Source of the DNA: an uncultured bacterium
Lineage (GTDB): Bacteria; Verrucomicrobiota; Kiritimatiellia; CAIVKH01
DNA: 64,000 nt
Reading direction: 5' to 3'
NCBI GenBank assembly: GCA_937958885.1
Contig: CALGMT010000004.1
Span: forward strand, 1-64,000
A program made the position numbers and the translations under genes. The notes below the pieces were generated by a model, which saw only the letters and a program-made list of their open reading frames with translations, searched no databases and had not been told where the DNA came from. Every line of letters starts with the position of its first letter. Position 1 is the stretch's first letter. Positions 8,682 to 17,473 of this stretch are shown here, in pieces.

Positions 8682-9533
8682 ATGAAACTGATTATCGGCG
8701 GTATTCGCGGTTCGTATCCGGTGGCGCAACCCGGCTTCATGAAGTACGGGGGCGAGACGACGTCGCTGATGATCGAGGGACGACGCGGGGAGCGCATCCT
8801 GATCGACGCGGGGACGGGCGTGCGGATGCTGGGCGCGCGGATGGCAGCGGATCCCGGGGCGCGGCGCGTGTTGTTGCTGATGACGCATTATCACCTCGAC
8901 CACGTGGTGGGATTGCCGTCGCTGGGCCTGATTTACGATCCCGCGTGGACGATCGAAATTGCGGCCCCCGCGCACGACGAGTACGAGGTGGAGGACACGA
9001 TGTCGCGCGTGATGGACCGGCCCTTCTGGCCCCTGCAAGTATCGGATTTGCGCTCGCGAATTCGCTTTCACGCGCTGGCCGGCGAACTCTCGGAGCGCCC
9101 GATGGCGTGGGGCTCGCTCGATCTGCGCTGGTGTCCGGTCCAGCATCCGGGCGGGTGCACGGCGTATCGGATCGACGAGCCGGAGAGCGGCGCGTCAGTG
9201 GTCGTGGCGACGGATGTGGAGTGGGCGCTCTCGAACGATTGCGCGCGCGAGCGGTTGAGGGACTTGTGCAGAACGCCGACTCCCGCGGGGCTGCTGATGA
9301 TGGATGCCCATTATCTGCCGAGCGAGATCGCGTCGTTCCGAGGCTGGGGGCACTCCACGTGGGTGGATGCGGTGGACCTCGCGCGTGCGTGCGACGTGCC
9401 GAAGGTCCGGCTGATTCATCACGATCCGCGAAAAGACGACGAGGCGATGGATCGACTTGCCGCTGAAGCGGCGGCTGGGCATCCCGACGCAGTTCCCGCG
9501 CGCGCCGGCGAGGAGCTCGAGTTGAGCGGATAG
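8682..9533 (+). CDS. Metallo-beta-lactamase-fold hydrolase
   Basis: A 283-residue cytoplasmic hydrolase of the metallo-beta-lactamase superfamily. ATG 8682 follows AGGA by six bases; an upstream in-frame ATG at 8613 lies inside the repeat and is rejected. The metal motif HYHLDH is at residues 69-74, with later candidate ligands in PVQHPGG, VVATDVEW and LIHHDP. The N-terminal GGIRGSYP and GGETTS are typical of the branch containing RNase Z, PhnP and related phosphodiesterases, so a phosphoester substrate is more likely than a lactam. It lies just downstream of the cyclase, but whether it acts on cyclic nucleotides is unknown. Confidence 0.82.
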   Translation: MKLIIGGIRGSYPVAQPGFMKYGGETTSLMIEGRRGERILIDAGTGVRMLGARMAADPGARRVLLLMTHYHLDHVVGLPSLGLIYDPAWTIEIAAPAHDEYEVEDTMSRVMDRPFWPLQVSDLRSRIRFHALAGELSERPMAWGSLDLRWCPVQHPGGCTAYRIDEPESGASVVVATDVEWALSNDCARERLRDLCRTPTPAGLLMMDAHYLPSEIASFRGWGHSTWVDAVDLARACDVPKVRLIHHDPRKDDEAMDRLAAEAAAGHPDAVPARAGEELELSG

Positions 9534-9584
9534 ACCGATCGTGGTCTCTCCCCGGCAGGGCGCGAGGAACACACGCGATGCGCG

Positions 9585-10547
9585 TCACCGCGCGCCGGCA
9601 GGCTGGAGAGCGAAATAGATCTCATGGATGGCGTCGCCGACCCGGTTCAATTTGAATTGGAACCGGTCGAGAAATTCGTGCAGTCCTCCGCGCAAAATGT
9701 CCGCGGCGGATGTATAGGCCAGTTCCGCGCGAATCTGCCCGGTTCGCTGTTCCGCCGCGTTGCTGTATGTGCCCATTGGGGCGCCGGAAATGGCATGGAG
9801 ATACTCTTCCGCGCGAGTGATGCAGTGCAGCATGGCGCGCGGGAAATTGGGGTCGAGTATCAAGAATTCGACCACTTTATTCGGGATGATGCGCCCGTGC
9901 TTTTGTCGATACATCAGCAAGGCGCTTGCTGATCGGAGCAGCGAGGCCCATTGATTCTCGTCGAGCGGTGTGCCGACGTCCTGGACAGAGGGGAGCAGGT
10001 GGAAGTATTTCACATCGAGCGAGCGCGAGGTCTTGTCGGCGCGCTCGATTAACTGGCCGAGGCGTCCGAAATACCACGGTTCCTCGCGGCTCATCGTGGT
10101 GTCGAGGCACCCGGCGAAAAGGGTTCCATAGTGCCGTATTGCGGCGAGAAAATCCTGTGACGAGAAGAGCGCCTCCGGGCCGGAGCCGACGGCTTGGTTC
10201 ACTTCGAGGTAGAACCGGTTGAGGCATTCCCACATTTCCATCGAGATGACCTCGCGCACAGAGCGGGCGTTCTCGCGGGCGTTGCGGAGGCAGGAGATGA
10301 TCGAGTTGGCATACTCGCGATCGCAGGTGAGAAAATTGAGCACAGCAAGGCGATCCGGCGCTCCATATTTTTTTCTGAACCATTCGTCGTCGGCGGTGAT
10401 GTTGACCAGCGGCTCCCACTGCTCGCTTTGGCCGGCGGGCTGATCGAGGATGAAGTTCAGGTTGACCGTGATCAGACGCGCCACATTGTCCGCGCGCTCG
10501 ATGTAGCGGCACATCCAGTAGATCGACTCGGCGACCCGGCTCAGCAT
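9585..10547 (-). CDS. Alpha-E domain protein
   Basis: A 320-residue helical protein of the Alpha-E family, named for its conserved helical glutamates. The N-terminus [20 protein letters not shown] is the family hallmark and fixes the start at 10547; a longer frame to 10952 is only an overlap with the upstream gene. Known members occur almost always beside a circularly permuted ATP-grasp enzyme and often a transglutaminase, and are thought to belong to a peptide-tagging or peptide-ligase system. Here the start lies just inside the end of the ATP-grasp gene, so the pair is translationally coupled. No transglutaminase is found nearby. Confidence 0.9.
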   Translation of the reverse strand: MLSRVAESIYWMCRYIERADNVARLITVNLNFILDQPAGQSEQWEPLVNITADDEWFRKKYGAPDRLAVLNFLTCDREYANSIISCLRNARENARSVREVISMEMWECLNRFYLEVNQAVGSGPEALFSSQDFLAAIRHYGTLFAGCLDTTMSREEPWYFGRLGQLIERADKTSRSLDVKYFHLLPSVQDVGTPLDENQWASLLRSASALLMYRQKHGRIIPNKVVEFLILDPNFPRAMLHCITRAEEYLHAISGAPMGTYSNAAEQRTGQIRAELAYTSAADILRGGLHEFLDRFQFKLNRVGDAIHEIYFALQPAGAR

Positions 10548-12049
10548 GCGGTCGCGTCTCCATTCGACGGGGACTCGGCGAGCACCCAGGTATCCTTGCT
10601 TCCGCCGCCCTGTGAGGAATTGACCACAAGAGAGCCCTTTCGAAGCGCGACTCGGGTGAGACCGCCCGGGAGCACGAAGATATCTTTTCCGTAGAGGATG
10701 TAGGGGCGAAGGTCCACATGACGGCCTTCGAGGCGCCCGTTGGCGATCACCGGCGCGCGCGATAGGGCGAGGGTCGGCTGCGCAATGTAGTTGCGCGGAT
10801 TCTGTTTCACCTTTTCGGCGAAGGCCTGACATTCGGACGATGAGGCGGCCGGGCCTACTAGCATGCCGTAACCGCCGGACTCGTTGGCGGGCTTTACAAC
10901 CAGTTTTTCGATGTGATCGCAGACATACGCCAAGTCCTCCTCGCGCCAGCATAAATAGGTCGGCACGTTCGGGAGGATCGCATCCTCGCCGAGGTAGAAT
11001 TTGATCATCGCGGGAACGTAGGCATAAACGACCTTGTCGTCAGCGACGCCGGTGCCGGGGGCGTTGGCGAGCGCAACGCGTCCCGCCTTGTAGACCTCCA
11101 TCAAACCGGGAACGCCGAGCATCGAGTCGGGTCGAAAAACGTCGGGATCGAGAAAGTCGTCGTCCACCCGTCGATAGATGACGTCCACGCGCTCGAACCC
11201 GCGCGTGGTTCTCATATGGACATGGCCATCGTGAACCACAAGGTCGCGTCCCTCGACCAGCTCCACGCCCATCTGCTGCGCGAGGAACGAATGCTCGAAA
11301 TAGGCTGAATTGAATACGCCCGGCGTAAGCACGACCGCTTGAGGATTCTGGATGCCCGCGGGGGCGAGATGGAGCAGGGTGTCGAGCAGGCGGCCCGGAT
11401 AGTCGCTGACCGAACGGATCGGTACATTCTGGAAGAGGGAGGGAAAGGTGCTCTTCATGATCCGGCGATTCTCGATCACGTATGAGACGCCGGACGGGCA
11501 GCGAAGATTGTCCTCCAGCACGTACATCGTGCCGTCGCGGTCGCGCACGAGATCGGTGCCGACGATGTGGCACCAGATGTTGTGCGGCGGATTAAGCCCG
11601 GCGCACGCGGCGCGATAGGATCGGGCGGAAAGTATCAGCTCCGGCGGCACGACGTTCTCTTTGAGGATGCGCTGGTCGTGGTAGATGTCGTGAATGAACA
11701 GGTTGAGCGCGCAAATGCGCTGCTTGAGGCCGCGCTCGATATGCCGCCACTCCGCGGCATCCATCACGCGCGGAATAATATCGAACGGGAATATTTTCTC
11801 CGTCCCCTGCGCGTCGGAATAGACCTGGAACGTGATGCCGAGATGCAGCAGGGCCCGTTCGGCGGCATGCTGGCGGCTAACCAGCTCGGCATACGTCATG
11901 CGCTCGATCCGCTCGATTAAGCGGCGCGACGAGGCTCGCGGCTCGCCGTTCGGCCCGATGGTCTCGTCAAAGAATCCATCCAGCGCATAATCTTGAAGCC
12001 CGATGACTCCGCTGTCAGCGGTGAGGAACTCTGTAGGGTTCGCAATCAT
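10541..12049 (-). CDS. Circularly permuted ATP-grasp protein
   Basis: A 502-residue protein of the circularly permuted ATP-grasp family (formerly DUF404/DUF407), proposed to ligate amines to carboxylates using ATP. Recognisable blocks are [13 protein letters not shown] [28 protein letters not shown] with its acidic metal site, [27 protein letters not shown] (nucleotide loop) and [11 protein letters not shown] 12049 is chosen because it opens the family-conserved part; an in-frame ATG at 12088 would put the hairpin at 12051-12074 inside the coding region. The gene precedes and overlaps the alpha-E gene. Substrate is unknown for the family. Confidence 0.9.
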   Translation of the reverse strand: MIANPTEFLTADSGVIGLQDYALDGFFDETIGPNGEPRASSRRLIERIERMTYAELVSRQHAAERALLHLGITFQVYSDAQGTEKIFPFDIIPRVMDAAEWRHIERGLKQRICALNLFIHDIYHDQRILKENVVPPELILSARSYRAACAGLNPPHNIWCHIVGTDLVRDRDGTMYVLEDNLRCPSGVSYVIENRRIMKSTFPSLFQNVPIRSVSDYPGRLLDTLLHLAPAGIQNPQAVVLTPGVFNSAYFEHSFLAQQMGVELVEGRDLVVHDGHVHMRTTRGFERVDVIYRRVDDDFLDPDVFRPDSMLGVPGLMEVYKAGRVALANAPGTGVADDKVVYAYVPAMIKFYLGEDAILPNVPTYLCWREEDLAYVCDHIEKLVVKPANESGGYGMLVGPAASSSECQAFAEKVKQNPRNYIAQPTLALSRAPVIANGRLEGRHVDLRPYILYGKDIFVLPGGLTRVALRKGSLVVNSSQGGGSKDTWVLAESPSNGDATAC

Positions 12050-12050
12050 T

Positions 12051-12074
12051 GCCTTATCCTCACACGGATAAGGC
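12051..12074 (-). promoter_or_regulatory. Perfect hairpin covering the ribosome-binding site of the ATP-grasp gene
   Basis: GCCTTATCC and GGATAAGGC form a 9-bp perfect stem with a 6-base loop, ending one base before the start codon at 12049. The Shine-Dalgarno-like GAGG and AAGG lie in the loop and 3' arm, so the folded leader would hide the ribosome-binding site. This suggests translational control, for example by temperature or an RNA-binding protein. Confidence 0.55.
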
Positions 12075-12099
12075 AACATTCGTGCCAAATAGTGCCGTC

Positions 12100-12248
12100 A
12101 AATCAATACATCGTAATTACATGATAATAAATAAATTATGATTATCGGCGTGATATATTTGCGGATTATCCGCTTTCACAATAAAACATATTTGTAATTA
12201 TAGATCTCATATAATACATAAATGTTTCATTCATGATCGAAATTTCGA
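12100..12248. other. AT-rich intergenic island with palindromes
   Basis: About 150 bases are strongly AT-rich in an otherwise GC-rich window. They contain GCGGAT-T-ATCCGC (12161-12173), the 12-bp palindrome TCGAAATTTCGA (12237-12248), and TATAAT on both strands (12210-12215 on plus; 12198-12203 on minus). It lies upstream of the ATP-grasp/alpha-E pair, so it may be their promoter and operator region, but no good -35 box is in register. Confidence 0.45.
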
Positions 12249-12574
12249 CCGCGGCGCTCCGGCAGGAGGGCGCTCGCGTGGTGGGGGCACGTGGACCCAC
12301 GCTGCGCGGAGTCACCGCTTGAAGATGGCGCGGGGCAACACGCTCGCTGATACGCAATTCGACGCGCGTAACTCGGCTAACGGGAGAGACGAATGGACAT
12401 CGTGTAATCATCGCGTAACTCTTCGAACAGACTAGCGGAGGATTTGAATTGCTCCATCGGGAAGCGGCACGGAAAAATATTTAGGTGAAACACCTAGCGA
12501 AGCTGTTGCCCAGACGTTATTGATACAGAATCTCCTGATTCGTTTAGAAAACAGTGCATCGGTTCCGGGCAAAA
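12249..12574. other. Gene-free stretch
   Basis: No convincing coding frame or RNA is seen here. One short hairpin, TAGGTG-AAA-CACCTA, lies at 12482-12496. The stretch between the following palindromic element and the channel gene (12666-12908) also holds nothing I can support. Confidence 0.5.
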
Positions 12575-12665
12575 CACCCACCCCTCGTTTCGCGGACCCC
12601 TCCCAGGAGGGGACCATACGATCAGTCGCCACCTCCTCCGGAGGGGTGCACGAAGGGCGGGGTGG
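12575..12665. repeat. REP-like GC-rich inverted element
   Basis: An imperfect inverted repeat whose outer arms read CACCCCTCGTTTCG on the left and GAAGGGCGGGGTG on the right. Inside are two palindromic cores, CCCCTCC-CA-GGAGGGG (12597-12612) and CTCCTCCGGAGG-like at 12633-12645. Elements of this look (CACCCC and CCCCTCC blocks) resemble REP-type extragenic palindromes mobilised by tyrosine transposases. No transposase is nearby and no second copy is in the window. Confidence 0.5.
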
Positions 12666-12908
12666 TATTTCCGCTAAAAAGCATACGACGAGCGGGGTGG
12701 TTTTGAGGCCATTTTTTGGGCAACCGCCCTTAGCGATGCGCCCCCTTTCCAGTGCGGGCTTGACGGTGGGGCGGCAATCGGCGGATATACGCGCTGTGAG
12801 GTCGGTCCTGCCATCGGTTGTTGTCGTCCGACGTATGCAATCGACCCGCGGACGTTGCGGCGGCTTTCGCTCGTGCGCGCGGTCGCGAATCTGCATTCGA
12901 GAGAATTT

Positions 12909-13715
12909 GTGCCGTTGAAGAATCATCACTCTTTCCGCCACCTGGTTTGGGACCTGTGCGAGCCTGACGATCGCGCCTCGCGTGTTGAGCGGCGCATGCA
13001 TGGCGCGCTGCTGGTGTTGATTCTGCTCAACGTGCTGGCCGTTGTGCTCGAATCCGTGCAGGCGCTGCGGGACGCCTACGGGCGGGTATTCATCGCATTC
13101 GAGGTGTTTTCCGTCGCCGTATTCTCCATCGAATATCTCGCGCGGCTGTGGGCGTGCACGGCGGATCCGCGCTATGCGCACCCGCTCTTCGGACGCCTGC
13201 GCTATTTGGTCAGTCCGCTGGCGTTGGTGGACTTGGCCGCGATCCTGCCGACCTATCTGTTGTTCATGGACGCAGATTTGCGGGTCGTGCGCGCGCTGCG
13301 CCTGCTTCGTCTTGCGCGCCTCGGGAAAATCGGGCGCTATTCCGAGGCGTCTGTCGTCCTGATGCGTGTGCTCCGCGCGAAGCGTGAGGAGATGATTGTG
13401 ACCCTCTCGCTCGTTGCTCTGTTGGGCGTGATTTTTGCGAGCCTCGCGTATTTCGCGGAACATCAGGCGCAACCGGAGGCGTTCCCCGACATTCCGCATG
13501 CGCTGTGGTGGGCCTTTGTCACGATCACGACCGTAGGCTATGGCGATCTCTCGCCGGTCACGCCGCTCGGCAAGGCGATCGGCGTGTGCACCGCTGTTCT
13601 GGGCATTCTGATGATCGCGCTCCCGACCGGCGTGCTCGGCGCGGCGTTCGTTGAGGAACTTAACCGGCGCGGGAAAAAGGACGCCATTTGCCCGCACTGC
13701 GGGAAGCCCCTGTGA
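12909..13715 (+). CDS. Six-transmembrane voltage-gated-type potassium channel
   Basis: A 268-residue ion channel of the Kv/KvAP type. Six hydrophobic segments are seen; S4 carries regularly spaced arginines (RVVRALRLLRLARLGK) and the selectivity filter is TVGYGD between the pore helix and S6. A C-terminal CPHCGKPL adds a single Cys-x2-Cys, which could pair between subunits to bind zinc. The start is taken as GTG 12909 with GAGAGA just upstream; an in-frame TTG at 12855 is possible. It likely moves K+ through the inner membrane as a tetramer. It is followed 22 bases later by radC, with no functional link apparent. Confidence 0.87.
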   Translation: MPLKNHHSFRHLVWDLCEPDDRASRVERRMHGALLVLILLNVLAVVLESVQALRDAYGRVFIAFEVFSVAVFSIEYLARLWACTADPRYAHPLFGRLRYLVSPLALVDLAAILPTYLLFMDADLRVVRALRLLRLARLGKIGRYSEASVVLMRVLRAKREEMIVTLSLVALLGVIFASLAYFAEHQAQPEAFPDIPHALWWAFVTITTVGYGDLSPVTPLGKAIGVCTAVLGILMIALPTGVLGAAFVEELNRRGKKDAICPHCGKPL

Positions 13716-13737
13716 GGGCGAATGAGGCGCGCGACTG

Positions 13738-14505
13738 ATGTCCACGAATGACGGACAGGACGCCCAAATGATTCGCGAACAGCACTACGCTTTTTCTCGA
13801 CCGATGCGCGAGGTGCCGGAGGAGGAGCGGCCGCGGGAGATTTTCGACCGCGCCGGCCCGGAGCACATGACCGACAAACAACTGCTCGCGTTGATTTTGC
13901 GCAGCGGCGTGCGCGGACGCAGCGTGACGGACCTCGCGGAGGGCTTATTGAATGAATACGGCTCGCTTTCAGCCCTCGCGGAAGTGTCGGCGGCGGATCT
14001 CGCCGCGGTCAAAGGCATGGGCCGTGTGCGCGCGCAGGTCGTCAAAGCGGCGCTCGAATTGGCGCGCCGCCTTGCGTCACGCGGCGAAGCGGGACCGGTA
14101 CCCGTCCGCACGCCTGAGGATGCCGCGCGTCTGTTACGCGCGGAAGCGCTGGCGGCGGATGTGGAGTCGTTCTGGGTTCTGCTGCTGGACCGCCGCTATC
14201 GTTTGCGCCGGCCGCCGCTGCGCATCACGCGCGGCATTTTAGACGCGAGTCTGGTCCATCCGCGGGAGGTGTTCAAAGAAGCGGTGCGCACGAGCAGCGC
14301 GGCGATCGTCCTCGTTCACAATCATCCCTCCGGCGATCCTCATCCGTCGCCGGAGGATATCCGGATCACGCGGCAACTGGTGGAGGCGGGTAAAATCGTG
14401 GACATCGAGGTGCTTGATCATATCATCCTGGGCCGCGCGGAAGAGGGACGAGACAGCGACTATCTTTCGCTGCGCGAAAGCGGGTTGGCGGCCTTCGGAG
14501 CATAG
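13738..14505 (+). CDS. radC: RadC-family JAB domain protein
   Basis: A 255-residue member of the RadC family. A helix-hairpin-helix-like N-terminal part (KQLLALILRSG at 47-57, VKGMGRVRAQ at 91-100) is followed by a JAB1/MPN metalloprotease-like domain with the motif HNHPSGDP (194-201) and later Asp residues, the expected JAMM metal site. The biochemical role of RadC is not settled; the old link to DNA repair in E. coli is disputed. ATG 13738 and ATG 13768 are both possible starts. The stop lies five bases before lpxA. Confidence 0.92.
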   Translation: MSTNDGQDAQMIREQHYAFSRPMREVPEEERPREIFDRAGPEHMTDKQLLALILRSGVRGRSVTDLAEGLLNEYGSLSALAEVSAADLAAVKGMGRVRAQVVKAALELARRLASRGEAGPVPVRTPEDAARLLRAEALAADVESFWVLLLDRRYRLRRPPLRITRGILDASLVHPREVFKEAVRTSSAAIVLVHNHPSGDPHPSPEDIRITRQLVEAGKIVDIEVLDHIILGRAEEGRDSDYLSLRESGLAAFGA

Positions 14506-14509
14506 CGGC

Positions 14510-15304
14510 ATGTCGATTCATCCGACAGCGATTATCGACCCGGCTGCGCGCATCGCTCCGGGTGTTGAGATTGGGCCGTATGCGGTCATTGGGCCCCGCG
14601 TGGAGATCGCGCCGGGATGCCGGATCGGCCCACATGCGGTGATCGTTTCGCATACGCGGATCGGGGAGGGCTCCGCGATTCACGCCCACGCGGTCCTCGG
14701 CGACACGCCCCAGGATTTGGCGTTTGCGGATGCGCCGACGTGGGTGGAGATCGGCGCAAACGTCGTGATTCGCGAAGGGGTCACCATCCACCGCGGGACC
14801 AAGCCGGATAGCGCCACGCGGGTGGGGGACGGGTGCTTCCTGATGGCGAACAGCCACCTCGCGCACAACGTCACGCTGGGGCGCCGGGTGATTATCGCGA
14901 ACGGGGCGCTGCTGGCGGGGTATGTCGAGATCGGCGACGGCGCGTTCCTGAGCGGGAATGTCGTGGTGCACCAATTTTGCCGCATCGGGCGCCTGGCGCT
15001 CTTGTCGGGCGGGTCCGCGATCGCGCAGGATGTCGCGCCGTTTTGCGCGACATACTCCGCGGCGCGCAACCGGCTCGCGGGGCTGAATGTGATCGGGATG
15101 CGCCGCGCGGGATTCTCGCCGGAGGATCGCATGATGGTGAAACGCGCGTTCCGCCTGCTGTTTCGCAGCGGGCTTACGCCGGCGGAGGCCATTGCGCGGA
15201 TCCGGGCGGAACTTCCCTCCGGTCCCGCGCAGGAAATGGCCGATTTTGCCGTCGGCGCGAAGCGCGGATTGTGCGGATTCGCGGGCAGCGCTGACGAAGA
15301 ATGA
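14510..15304 (+). CDS. lpxA: Acyl-ACP:UDP-N-acetylglucosamine O-acyltransferase
   Basis: LpxA carries out the first step of lipid A synthesis, moving a hydroxyacyl chain from ACP to UDP-GlcNAc. It has 264 residues (E. coli 262). The first two thirds are hexapeptide repeats forming a left-handed beta helix (for example IAPGVEIGPYAVIGP). The signature GDTPQDL is at 64-70 and the catalytic His is His119 in SHLAHN. The C-terminal helical domain follows from about residue 190. ATG 14510 is just after the radC stop. Other lipid A genes (lpxB, lpxC, lpxD) are not in the window. Its presence shows an LPS-type outer membrane. Confidence 0.95.
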   Translation: MSIHPTAIIDPAARIAPGVEIGPYAVIGPRVEIAPGCRIGPHAVIVSHTRIGEGSAIHAHAVLGDTPQDLAFADAPTWVEIGANVVIREGVTIHRGTKPDSATRVGDGCFLMANSHLAHNVTLGRRVIIANGALLAGYVEIGDGAFLSGNVVVHQFCRIGRLALLSGGSAIAQDVAPFCATYSAARNRLAGLNVIGMRRAGFSPEDRMMVKRAFRLLFRSGLTPAEAIARIRAELPSGPAQEMADFAVGAKRGLCGFAGSADEE

Positions 15305-15309
15305 TACGG

Positions 15310-15338
15310 TTGCGCCGCCGCACCGGGGCGGGTAGTCT
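15310..15338 (+). promoter_or_regulatory. Predicted promoter of proS
   Basis: TTGCGC (15310-15315), a 17-base spacer and TAGTCT (15333-15338) lie 28 bases before the proS start. The -10 box begins with TAG, as in several other predicted promoters of the window. Confidence 0.5.
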
Positions 15339-15365
15339 CCCGCATTCATCAAAAGGCGGTTTCGC

Positions 15366-17108
15366 ATGATTCTTCGATGGTCCGAACAGTTGATTCCCAC
15401 GTTGCGCGAGGTTCCCGCGGAAGCGGAGATTCCCAGCCACCAGCTCTTGCTCCGCGCGGGCTTGATCCGCAAACTTGGCGCAGGTCTTTACACGTTCCTT
15501 CCGATGGGGCTGCGCGCGCTTCGCAAAGTAGAGCGGATTGTGCGCGAGGAGATGGACCGCGCCGGCGCGCTCGAAATCCTGATGCCCGCCCTCCAGCCGC
15601 CCGAAATCTGGCGTCAGAGCGGGCGCTACACGGCGGCGGCCGAGGTGCTGTTCAAGGTGGCCGACCGCGCGGGGCGCGAATGGGTGCTCGGCCCGACGCA
15701 CGAGGAGGTGGTCACCGCGCTCGTGGCGGGTGAAATCAATTCGTATCGCCAGCTCCCGCGCAACTTCTACCAAATCCAGGTGAAATTCCGCGATGAAATC
15801 CGTCCGCGCTTCGGCCTGATGCGCGCGAAGGAATTCATCATGAAGGACGCGTACAGCTTCGATGCCACCGATGAGGCGGCCTCGGAGAGCTATCGAAAGA
15901 TGTACGACGCTTATACGCGCATCTTTCGCCGCTGCGGCTTGCGCACCCTCGCGGTGGAGGCGGACACCGGCGTCATGGGCGGCAAATTCTCGCACGAATT
16001 CATGGTGCCTGCGGAGACCGGCGAGAATGAAGTGGCCTACACAGAGGCCGGCGACTATGCCGCCAACCTGGAAAAAGCTGTCAGCCGCGGCCCGATGACG
16101 CCCACGCCCGCGGTATCCACCGGGCCTGCGCCGGAATCGTTCGCCACGCCGGGGGTGCTCACCATCGAGGACCTCGCCGCCGCTCCGTACAACGTGGCCG
16201 CGCACCGCCAGATAAAAACCCTGGTTTTCATGGTGGAGAGCAAACCGGTTCTCGCGCTGGTCCGGGGCGACGATGTGCTGAACGAAGCGAAGTTTGCCGC
16301 CGCCTGCGGCAGCGCGCTATTTCGTCCCGCCACGCCCGAGGAGTGTCGAGCCGCGTTAGGCGCGCTGCCGGGCAGCCTCGGCGCGGTCAGCGTGAAAGGC
16401 TTGCCGATCTATGCGGATCTGCAGCTCCGGTCCGCGCGAGGGATGGTCACCGGCGCGAACGAAGACGGGTTCCACCTGCGGCATGTGGATGTCGACCGCG
16501 ATCTCGCGGTGACGGGCTGGCACGATTTGCGCACCGTGAAGGCAGGCGAGGCGCATGTCGAATCCGGCGCGCCGCTGTTCATCCGGCGCGCGATCGAGGT
16601 CGGGCACGTCTTCAAGCTCGGCACAAAATACAGCGAGGCGATGAACGCGCGCTTCCTCGACGCGGACGGCAAACAAAAGCCGTGCGTCATGGGGTGCTAC
16701 GGAATCGGCGTGACCCGCACGCTACAGGCGGCCATCGAACAGTGGGGGGACGAGTTCGGCATCCGCTGGCCGGTATCCGTGGCGCCTGTCGAGGTCGAGG
16801 TCATGGCGATCAACGCCCAGCACGCGGATAGCGTCGCTCGCGCGAACGAAATCGCCGAGGCGCTCTCGGCCGCGCAGGTTGAGGTGCTGGTGGACGACCG
16901 CGATGAACGAGCCGGCGTGAAATTCAAGGACGCGGATTTGGTCGGCGCGCCGATCCGCGTCAGCGTGGGCGAGAGATCCTTGTCAAAGGGCCAAGTGGAG
17001 GTCAAACTACGGCGCACGGGAGCAACCGAACTGGTGGAGCTCGGTTCAGCCGTCGAACGTATTCGCGCGCTGCTGGCAGAGGAATGGAACGCCGTCACCG
17101 TTTCGTGA
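15366..17108 (+). CDS. proS: Prolyl-tRNA synthetase
   Basis: ProS charges tRNA-Pro with proline in the cytoplasm. It has 580 residues, the size of the bacterial (E. coli-like) type. Class II motifs are visible: motif 2 around FYQIQVKFRDEIRPRFGLMR and motif 3 around CYGIGVTRTLQAAIEQ. Between them lies the inserted editing domain (about residues 225-405). The C-terminal anticodon-binding domain starts with VEVEVMAINAQ. ATG 15366 follows AAAAGGCGG. It is followed by a small membrane protein and an HU-like gene on the same strand. Confidence 0.96.
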   Translation: MILRWSEQLIPTLREVPAEAEIPSHQLLLRAGLIRKLGAGLYTFLPMGLRALRKVERIVREEMDRAGALEILMPALQPPEIWRQSGRYTAAAEVLFKVADRAGREWVLGPTHEEVVTALVAGEINSYRQLPRNFYQIQVKFRDEIRPRFGLMRAKEFIMKDAYSFDATDEAASESYRKMYDAYTRIFRRCGLRTLAVEADTGVMGGKFSHEFMVPAETGENEVAYTEAGDYAANLEKAVSRGPMTPTPAVSTGPAPESFATPGVLTIEDLAAAPYNVAAHRQIKTLVFMVESKPVLALVRGDDVLNEAKFAAACGSALFRPATPEECRAALGALPGSLGAVSVKGLPIYADLQLRSARGMVTGANEDGFHLRHVDVDRDLAVTGWHDLRTVKAGEAHVESGAPLFIRRAIEVGHVFKLGTKYSEAMNARFLDADGKQKPCVMGCYGIGVTRTLQAAIEQWGDEFGIRWPVSVAPVEVEVMAINAQHADSVARANEIAEALSAAQVEVLVDDRDERAGVKFKDADLVGAPIRVSVGERSLSKGQVEVKLRRTGATELVELGSAVERIRALLAEEWNAVTVS

Positions 17109-17137
17109 CGGTGGTGTAATACGGGGGACCACAACTC

Positions 17138-17368
17138 ATGACAAAGCGATTCAGCGTCAAGGGGACAGACACGTTTTTCTACTGGTCGATCGGCTTGCTG
17201 GTGCTGGGTCTCTGGTGCGTCAAGGACGGTTGGTTTCCGGCGCAATCCAAGATCGACAGCAAAACGGCGGAGGAACTTCGCAATTTCGTCCTGTTCAACA
17301 AGAGCCTGGCATGGATTTGCCTGCCCGCCTCGGCGATATGCGCTTACATCCATCGAATTGTCCGCTAA
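17138..17368 (+). CDS. Small two-helix membrane protein of unknown function
   Basis: A 76-residue protein with two hydrophobic segments, about residues 14-30 (FYWSIGLLVLGLWCV) and 56-71 (SLAWICLPASAICAYI), joined by a charged loop. No known family is recognised. It sits 29 bases after proS and before the promoter of the HU-like gene, so it may ride on the proS transcript. The coding frame is supported by its position and clean membrane pattern only. Confidence 0.6.
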   Translation: MTKRFSVKGTDTFFYWSIGLLVLGLWCVKDGWFPAQSKIDSKTAEELRNFVLFNKSLAWICLPASAICAYIHRIVR

Positions 17369-17390
17369 CCGAACTTCTCCCCCTTTCCCC

Positions 17391-17418
17391 TTGACCCTCG
17401 TTGCGGCGGGTCTAGTAT
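17391..17418 (+). promoter_or_regulatory. Predicted promoter of the HU-like gene
   Basis: TTGACC (17391-17396), a 16-base spacer and TAGTAT (17413-17418). The predicted transcript would start near 17425 and carry a leader of about 50 bases before the strong AGGGGGA ribosome-binding site. Confidence 0.6.
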
Positions 17419-17473
17419 GTCGGAAAACGCTGGCTGCCAAGTTGCGGCGCCATACGCACTTGCAGGGGGAATT

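Noticed and set aside
12054..12190. Chromosomal origin of replication
   Set aside because: Only one near-match to a DnaA box is present, and there is no dnaA, dnaN or gidA nearby; AT-richness alone is not enough.
12432..13745. A 437-codon open frame antisense to the K+ channel
   Set aside because: The product is His/Arg/Gln-rich with no family signature, while the plus strand encodes a clear channel with TVGYGD. It is a high-GC shadow frame.
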